Below are positions 57,572 through 64,000 of a stretch of 64,000 nt of DNA, piece by piece; position 1 is the first letter of the stretch, and the number at the start of each line of letters is the position of its first letter. Origin of the DNA: Trachythela sp. YZ-2020 (Eukaryota; Cnidaria; Anthozoa; Malacalcyonacea; Clavulariidae). The DNA lies in contig JADLSH010000113.1 of NCBI GenBank assembly GCA_016169945.1, positions 2,933,001-2,997,000 of the forward strand, in the 5' to 3' direction. The notes beneath the pieces were generated by a model, which had not been told where the DNA came from, did not search any database, and saw only the letters and a program-made list of their open reading frames with translations. Both the position numbers and the translations under genes were made by a program.

Positions 57572-58680
57572 TTAGTCATTAAACATTCCCCATAAAACAT
57601 GCTGTCCGTTTCTTTGTGGTTTTCTTGACTCTCTCGTTGATCTTCGCACTTCTTGGTTCTCATCACCATGGTTATCATTGATTCTCACACCGTTCTCGCC
57701 ACGATCATTTATTTGCGCGCTTGGTTGACAATCTTCGTCTTCGTCTGATGGTTGGTCAGGATCTGGGATTTTCTTAAAATGTGATACATTTCTAGTTATG
57801 ATGTGACCATTTCTTGCTCTTGCTGTAACTCGTGAATGTTGCCTCTTTATAACAACATATGGAATCGGATTGAAATCTGGGGTGAGCTTGTTCTTACGTT
57901 CTTGTCTAACTAAAACATGGTCACCTATCTTAATATCGTTTTCCTTAACATTTCTCCTGTTATCTGCAAACTGTTTGTTGTATTTCTGCTTTGCCTTTTC
58001 ACTGTTCTGAGCGACTTTGTGTCGATTGATAATGTTCCGCTTTTCTAGGATTGGGAGTTTCACTTTAATGTGCTATTAAAAAGCAATTCCGTTCGTTGTA
58101 CATTTGTTGAAGTGTGAGGCGTAGTTCTGTATTGCAGTAGAAAACGGCTGAGTTCTTGGTTCCACGGTCTTCCCTCTATGCAGGCGGTTTTTAACGCTTT
58201 GCCTAGTGGCTGCAAAAATCTTTCGACCTCTGCGTTCCCTTGTGGCCACTTAGGTGTTGAAAATATTGCTTTTATTCCAAGTGTTTCTAAATAACGAGCA
58301 TACTCTTCACTATTAAAAGAGGCCGACCGTTTTCTGTTTGAATGATAATAGGAACGTGTCGAGCAAACATTTAATCTAATTTTGGTATTACTATTGACGC
58401 TTTGGTGGAACGGACAATTTCGACGTATCGCGAATATCTCTCCATCGCTACCAACAAATAATCGCCGGAAGGCAGGGGACCATAAAAATCTAGCTCGAGT
58501 GTTTCCCCTTGGGCATCTCGGTCATGCACAGTGGTTCTGCTGGTGGTGGTTTTCCTACGGCTTGACATGCTATACATCTATCAATGGTGTCCTTCACCAT
58601 CTTGTCTATGTTGGGAAACCAGATTTTTTTCTCGGATTAAAGCTTTTGTTTTGGTAAGACCAGGGTGCGTCTCATGGGCA
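57572..58680 (-). pseudogene. Gypsy integrase, broken
   Basis: From the right: a zinc-binding-type segment near 58600 (RCIACQAVGKP), then the core start TLELDFYGPLPSGDYLLVAM (first catalytic Asp), then, after a frame break near 58371, PIIIQTENGRPLFNSEEY (TEN at the second Asp position, usually D) and NAEVERFLQP (Glu). The last 163-codon frame, 57572-58063, is the C-terminal DNA-binding part: NDIKIGDHVLVRQERKNKL and PYVVIKRQHSRVTARA, ending before the purine tract. Frameshifts and the altered catalytic position indicate an inactive enzyme. Confidence 0.85.
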
Positions 58681-58717
58681 ATGGCAATTGCTCGTTTCTG
58701 CAAGGCTTCTGGGATGA

Positions 58718-59350
58718 CTAACAAAATCCCAAAATTATTCCCTCTGATCTGACAGTTAATTCATCACGAGCGGCCTTGAACTGCTTCACTGCATCGTAGT
58801 GCCATCTGTTTAGTTTGATGGCTCCACGAATCGCCCGTAAAGTTCTGTCCTCATTGGTAGCCTTCTTTATCTCTTCAAGTGTCATTGCTTTTGGGACACT
58901 GTTCGTGGTTATAAAGTTGACATAAGATTCTGTCATCTTTTGATTTATTGTATCCTTCGTTGGTACCTGGTGTCGGGACAGATAGTCAGCCGGGTTAGTT
59001 GCGCCGGCTTTATATACAACTTTGAATGTATAAGGTTGTAAACGTAGGACCCATCGTTCTATTCTAGCTGAGGGCTTTGACCTACTACTGTCATATATCA
59101 AGTCTTTTCCGTAGAGATAGAGATGAAAATGTTCTACGGCCCATACGATGGCCAGTACCTCTTTCTTTGTTTGAGAATAGCGTTTCTCGACTTCGGTTAA
59201 TGCTCGACTGGCATAAGCAACTACTTTATTGTCATTTCTACCTTTCGTATTTTGTAAAAGTAAGGCACAAAGGCCAACTGGACTGGCATCGACTGAAACT
59301 GTTGTCTCTTTGTTCATGTTAAAATATGCCATACATGGTGCAGATGACAT
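58718..59350 (-). pseudogene. Gypsy RNase H domain
   Basis: A 210-codon open stretch on the minus strand with ETTVSVDASPVGLCALLLQ (first catalytic Asp), VVAYASRALTEVEKRYSQTK, KKEVLAIVWAVEHFHLYLYG and YKAGATNPADYLSRH (end of the RNase H/connection region). The DHKPL-type block appears damaged (DLIYDSSRSKPS). It follows RT directly, in the family's usual order. Confidence 0.88.
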
Positions 59351-59358
59351 AGCATTTT

Positions 59359-59964
59359 TCAGGGCATCAAAGGCTTGTTGATCATCAGGGCATCAAAGGC
59401 TTGTTCATGCACGTTAGTGGGAATTGGGACTTCTCGTAGATCACTGACACGTTTAAGGTCGGGGCACGTACCTGCTTCAGAATATATCCGACCAAAGAAA
59501 TTAAGCGTCTTTGTCAGAAATTTACACTTAGCCTTGTTAAGTTTAAGTCGCTTGTCTTGAAGGCGATGCAGGGATTCCTCTAAATTTGTGTCATGTTCGT
59601 CTCTTGTTTTGCCATACACAATTATGTTTCATACACCTTTCAACCCGTGCAGTTGTGTTTGTAGTGCATGTTGGAATATTTTCGCTGCTGCATTTGTCCC
59701 GTAATTTAAGCGTTTGTATCTGTAAAAGCCTGTGTGAGTGGTAAATGTGGTAATATATCTGCTACTTTCGTCTAGTTCTAACTGATGGTAGGCTTGAGAG
59801 AGGTCTAATTTAGAAAAGTACTTTGCCCCGTTTAGTTCAAAACTAATTTCTTCGACAGTTGGTATTGGGTGTCGTACTCTCTTAATCGCTTCATTTGCTG
59901 CTCGCATGTCAACACATACTCTACCTGCTCCGTCCTTTTTAGGTACTACTACGATTGGTGACAC
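59359..59964 (-). pseudogene. Gypsy reverse transcriptase lacking its catalytic DD
   Basis: The first piece has SPIVVVPKKDGAGRVCVDMR, RHPIPTVEEISFELNGAKYF, SKLDLSQAYHQLELD (first catalytic Asp) and TTHTGFYRYKRLNYG. At 59629-59640 the frame hits a stop exactly where the catalytic Y/S-X-D-D box should be: only NIIVYGKTRDEHD follows, so a short deletion appears to have removed the Asp pair. The second piece (59359-59619) continues LEESLHRLQDKRLKLNKAKC and FFGRIYSEAG. This copy cannot polymerise. Confidence 0.9.
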
Positions 59965-60128
59965 CCATGGTGTTGGTTGGTTTTCTGGGACACGCTCAAT
60001 AATGTCACTTTTCTACAGATCTTTCAACGCTTCTCCTATCTTTTCTCGTATATGGTATGGTATGCGACGCTGTGGTTGTGTTTTTGGTGTCTTTTCTTGA
60101 TCAGTGTTCAATTTTACCGGGTTAGCCT

Positions 60129-60730
60129 TCAACTTTCCCAGACCGGTAAACATTGAATCTTATTTGAAATTATGTTCTCAATCTTACTGTCAGATTCCGT
60201 CGAAACCTTGTTTACATGTATACTGATAAGACCAAGTTCCTGTGCTGCGGTTGATGAAATAAGATTGCCACTTACAAATTTTCCAATGAATTTCACTGGC
60301 GTTTCCGAACTGTACGCGAATGCTCTGACTTTCGTTTTGTTGAGCTTGACTCCAGTCATTTTATCATAAGTGTTCCAATCAATAACATTAACTGATGCTC
60401 CTGTGTCAATTGTCGCTTTAAATGTATGCTTACAAACCGTGACATTGACCTTTGGGGTCTTTGTATTATTAACAGAATATAAATAACCTTCGTCTGTTGA
60501 GTCACCACTTTAGTTTCCTTCTTGAACTGGATGTACATGTTTCCGTTGTCTCTGTTCATAGTTTGTGATCTATTACCTCGACAAACCTTCGCAAAATGGT
60601 TCATTTTATTGCATTTTCGGCATTGTTTTCCTTTGGCAGGGCAGCTGCCATGGTAATGCATTCCACCGCAATTGTAGCATTTCTTCGGTTTCGCTTTGGT
60701 TGGGTCAATTTTTTTTGTTTGTTTCCTCAC
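60129..60730 (-). pseudogene. Gypsy zinc knuckles and protease
   Basis: Two zinc knuckles at about 60580-60679: CYNCGGMHYHGSC (CX2CX3HX4C) and CRKCNKMNHFAKVC (CX2CX4HX4C), the same spacing pair as in the element at 16786. Downstream, in a shifted frame near 60400, KATIDTGASVNVIDW is the aspartic protease active site, followed by KFIGKFVSGNLISSTAAQEL. A frame change separates the two. Confidence 0.85.
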
Positions 60731-60899
60731 GACGCTCGGTCAACTGTCCCGTATTCGATTCGATGAGTTTATTTTGATATCTGCTCTGTTAGTCTCTTCG
60801 TCCATCGAGTAACATCGAAGGTAAATCGTACTTAGGATCTTTCAAGGCACTTTTCCGTATTTTAGACGATAGTCCACCGACCATAATTTGTTGTTCAAT

Positions 60900-61299
60900 T
60901 TCAAAGTTTACATACGCATATTCACACGTCTGTGCTAATGACCTGAGTCGCGTATGAAATTGATCTAAAGTTTCACCTCGTTCTTGCTTGCTTGGCTGAA
61001 ACTATACACTTCGTATCGGCGATTTCGTTGTGGCTCAAAATGTCCCTTCAACTCGCCTTCGCCGTGGCATTATTGTCGTCGTTGCCCGTGTTTTCGAGTT
61101 GTTTAAAGATTTCTCTGACTCGCTGGCCTGCTTGGTAAAGCAATAATGCTCGTTTTCGTTTCGGATCTGTTATGCCGCTTGCTATATTGAACATCTCAAA
61201 ATCATCAATCCAATTTTTCCAACGGACGCCCAGACTAGATCCTACTTCCGCGTCAGGGTTGAATTCTGGCATCGGTTGTATTGACACGGCCTGTGTCAT
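60900..61299 (-). pseudogene. Gypsy Gag remnant
   Basis: A start at 61299 gives MTQAVSIQPMPEFNPDAEVG, then GVRWKNWIDDFEMFNIASGI and RKRALLLYQAGQRVREIF, the W-x-x-W capsid-like start common to this class. The frame stops at 61048 after a shift. Further Gag-like text (ETLDQFHTRLRSLAQTCEYA) continues in another frame at about 60915-60975. Confidence 0.75.
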
Positions 61300-61356
61300 T
61301 TGAATTATTTGTTGAGCTCCGTCGTCTTCTTCTTCCGATCACATCCTCGTCGCCAA

Positions 61357-61532
61357 TATAATGTTTCTACACGAAGTACTACTTAACATAAACTCTTTAG
61401 TATAAATGTATAATCTTACAACAACCCAAAACTTATGTAATGTACTTCCCTAAGCAAACATTTTGGCCCATGTGTTTCTCGCTATTGTTCAATCAGAATG
61501 TTATTTTCAAACAAAATATTTATAGTCTACTA
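61357..61532 (-). repeat. 5' LTR of minus-strand Gypsy element
   Basis: 176 bp, TATAATGTTTCTACACG to AGTCTACTA on the plus strand, followed by the CCGCT duplication. It matches 57351-57557 apart from scattered substitutions and a deletion. Confidence 0.85.
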
Positions 61533-61537
61533 CCGCT

Positions 61538-61918
61538 GTGATCAGGTGCTAAGGTCACTTATTGACAATTTTTACTAATTATTATAATTTACATGTTTTG
61601 GAACAGTATTTTGTATTGATCTGTACAAAATCAATACAGAATCAAAATGTTCTTACGTAAAACTTAAAAAATCACAAAGGAAATGAATTAATCTTGTTCT
61701 TTTTGGCTTTCTTTCTTTTTTGAATTCTTTGCGCAACTGCACCATGACTTCATTGCCCTACAAGACATTTGATTGTCCTGCCAATGTATTTGGGGGGTGG
61801 GGGAGTTGTCACACCCTCCATACCCTCCCCCCTTAAGTTTCGCTTCTGGGTTCAAAACTACTAAATTATTGAAGAAAAAAATGACCTTTTTTCTAAGAGG
61901 GGAAAAACACCGGAGCTT
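61538..61918. other. Intron 6 spacer
   Basis: AT-rich with a short C/G-rich patch near 61795-61835. Nothing is recognised. Confidence 0.45.
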
Positions 61919-64000
61919 AATTCGACCATGGTACTATAATCCCTTTGTCCTTCAATCAAACACGTTGGGTCCGCCAGATTATATCAATATTGCTTGATGA
62001 TAGCCTCCTCCGCAGGCATCTCTTCGATCCCCGGGGCAGCAAGGCAGAATCTTAATTTACGTAGCGGAGGCATTTTTCTCAATTTTCTTTATTGCGTAAC
62101 ATTGTTGTCTTTGACCATAATGCCGTAGGCAAAATAATCATAGAGAAAATTGCACAAGACTGTTGTGATCACTTATATATGCTTTATATATAGAGAGTTG
62201 GAGGTTTTATGGTGTTTTTGGTCAATCTTATGTTTTTTAATGGTTTTAAGTGAAAATCAGACGCTTTCTGTACCTGTGAGAAACGATTTACGTAATGCTA
62301 CGAAATGTCGTGAGCTTCAGCTGCATTTTCCCGAACTTTATCAAGTCATGTATTGTAGTTTTAAATTTAAATTGAATGGCGATGCCGATTGAAATTGTCT
62401 TTTAAATGGCAAGTTAATGAAGGTTTGCTGGCTCCCTTCCCAGCTATGAACCAAACGTACAATTTACTTTACAACACACAAATAGCGCGCTTTTCACTGT
62501 TCTTCTTATAATATGTGTTCTACTGTTCAGGCAAAACGTATATAAACGTGTCTCTTATATAGTGAGCGTACGCAACGATACCACCCAGCATGGGCACCCT
62601 TGAAAAATTTCTTCGCCAAGACGAACTCCGTATGTGTTTGCATGACATTGTCCGGATAACATTGGCTCGCATAACAACATGAGCACTGTAATTCAATAAT
62701 TACATGTTTTCGATGTAAGTAACCTAAAAACGCACATTCGCGTGCTAGTCTCACGGTTATAACCCAGTAACTTAGAGACTTTTAGATCGAAGGGACCGCG
62801 GAGAAGGTGTGCTTGCCGGCTTTAGCCCCCGTCCCCCACCGCCCCATAAACAATTCGTCATACATACATCCTAGAATACACACAAATTTAACATATTATA
62901 GGTTTTCACAACCGTAAAGACGTTACACTGAAGAAAACATCATATATATATACGCCAGGTTAGCAGACGTTTTCGGAACCTGAATTACAAAGGAAGAGAA
63001 AGACACCAGCAAAATATGAAGTGGGAGAAGGAGCACAGTGGCAGCTTCAAATCTGAAACATCAGAAGACTTCTTTATTGCGTTACATCTATTGCAAAGTC
63101 CTTGATGTGATTGTATTAGCGATTAACGAACTTTTTGAAAAGCCCACTTTTAAAGCTTAATTTGCGAAATTACAAGCTCCACTTTTAAGAGCTTCAAAAA
63201 TGGAAGCCATTTCCCTTGAGTTAGGAAAATGTAAAGGAATTGTACTCCGAGGATATAAAAGAATAGTTCCCTCTCTTACAACTAGAAATATTCAAAGTAC
63301 TCACGAAGGAGAAAAGCCTAAAATGTTTTGCTGAAGTCCTAGACGCCATGAAAAGTGTGGACCGCAACGTGAAGCAAATGATCGGTGAAGTTCTCATCAT
63401 CTGCAAACTTCTGTTAGTCAATTCAGAAACTAGGCCCTGGTAGTCAGCTGCTTTAACATTAAACATTTGCAAAGAGTTTTGATGCACTGGCATTTTAGGG
63501 AATATAGATTTCAAAATTTTCTGAAGAGCATGCCCCCATACCCCTAAATGTCTCTATAATTGAGCATTCGTTACTAGTGCCACCGCGCCCCCAAACCAAT
63601 AAAATGCTCCGGAGCCCCTGCGCCGTGAAAATTTCCTTGACAGCATAATATGAACGTAAACAGTGTAATGAGGCTTACTCCGGTGGGTAATCTAGTTATA
63701 TAACTCTGGATGAAAGTTTCACACTTTCTTGTAATTGTATCAAATTTCTATCTTTTTAGCATTTATTGTAAATTAGTTATGAAAAACCGGTTGGGATAAC
63801 TAATAGATATTCTATGTATGTGTATTGATGTATGCAATATAATAATATCATTCAAAATCTTCTAATTTCTCTTTCAATATTTTATTTAGATATCGATGAA
63901 TGCTTGTCATCCCCATGTAATCTTACAGTTTTTGTCTCGTGCAAGAACACCCTAGGTTCCTACAGATGTATGTGTAAGAAAGGGTTCCATTTTGATGGAG
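61919..64000 (+). repeat. Segmental duplication, copy B (runs off the window)
   Basis: Collinear with 51086-54135, same orientation. It joins blocks that are separated by a LINE in copy A, lacks the equivalent of 52856-53538, and has about 370 bp (62390-62765) not found in copy A. Over the last 570 bp it is very close to copy A, including intron, acceptor and exon. Confidence 0.88.
63890..64000 (+). CDS. YWTD-EGF gene exon 7 (partial): second calcium-binding EGF
   Basis: Acceptor TTTATTTAG, phase 1. It starts DIDECLSSPCNL like exon 5, then SCKNTLGSYRCMCKKGF, and is cut by the window end before the last cysteine. Differences from exon 5: VSVSCNN becomes VFVSCKN, F becomes S before YRC (the more usual residue), and FRIRIDG becomes FHFDG, two codons shorter. 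The intact splice acceptor and frame suggest it is a working exon; because it is phase-symmetrical, its addition leaves the reading frame intact. Confidence 0.85.

Larger units (their letters stand above)
57351..61532 (-). mobile_element. Ty3/Gypsy LTR retrotransposon, minus strand, decayed
   Basis: LTR-to-LTR element of about 4.2 kb flanked by CCGCT at 57346-57350 and 61533-61537. Order on the minus strand: 5' LTR, TTGGCGACGAGGATGTGATC (near 61353, probable primer-binding region), Gag, two zinc knuckles, protease, RT, RNase H, integrase, purine tract AAAATGGGGGGTGA, 3' LTR. Several stops and deletions break the polyprotein, including loss of the catalytic DD in RT. LTRs differ by substitutions and a roughly 25-bp indel, so this copy looks older than the one at 16786. 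It lies antisense to the host gene in intron 6. Confidence 0.93.

Noticed and set aside
1..64000. CRISPR arrays, bacterial operons, riboswitches or rRNA
   Set aside because: None seen; tandem repeats here lack unique equal-length spacers, and gene structure is clearly eukaryotic with introns.

Overview
This is a eukaryotic, AT-rich stretch of animal genome. I see no bacterial-style gene packing, operons, rRNA or CRISPR. Most of the window is introns of one plus-strand gene for a secreted or membrane-anchored extracellular protein, and those introns are packed with mobile elements. Long introns, phase-1 EGF exons, CR1/L2-like LINEs, Ty3/Gypsy elements with short LTRs and many hAT-type miniature elements suggest an aquatic invertebrate. 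My guess is a cnidarian, but nothing here is diagnostic.

The host gene. Seven exons can be chained with canonical GT/AG sites and an unbroken reading frame: 10558-10810 (signal peptide plus a short Cys-rich stretch), 15740-16118 and 40862-41265 (together about 261 residues, the size of one six-bladed LDL-receptor class B/YWTD propeller), 48303-48413 (EGF), 54007-54135 (calcium-binding-type EGF), 56473-56604 (EGF variant with eight cysteines) and 63890 to the window edge (a second calcium-binding-type EGF nearly identical to the one at 54007). The phases are 1, 2, 1, 1, 1, 1. The gene continues past the right edge.

Layout. 1-10.5 kb lies upstream of the first exon and holds duplicated non-coding repeats, an old segmental duplication (about 3.72-4.93 kb and 6.48-8.28 kb) and miniature elements at 4939, 7017, 8327 and 10096. 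Intron 1 (10.8-15.7 kb) holds a decayed Gypsy fragment. Intron 2 (16.1-40.9 kb) holds a Gypsy element with both LTRs, several decayed LINEs, two other decayed element-type ORFs, a MULE-like element, several hAT-type miniature elements, satellites and a nested repeat/LINE structure. Intron 3 (41.3-48.3 kb) holds a nearly full-length but broken LINE sitting inside a palindromic miniature element. Introns 4-6 hold a segmental duplication that also carries the duplicated EGF exon (51.1-54.1 kb and 61.9-64.0 kb), a fossil hAT transposase C-terminus, and a minus-strand Gypsy element with both LTRs and a clear 5-bp target duplication (57.35-61.53 kb).

Every retroelement coding region seen carries frameshifts, stops or deletions, so none looks autonomous. 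I did not find a convincing new biological system. The observations most worth checking are the exon-carrying duplication, the eight-cysteine EGF module, the N-terminal Cys-rich module, the set of miniature elements with readable target duplications, and the repeats that meet at tandem palindromes. Family assignments are from motif recognition by eye. No search was run.
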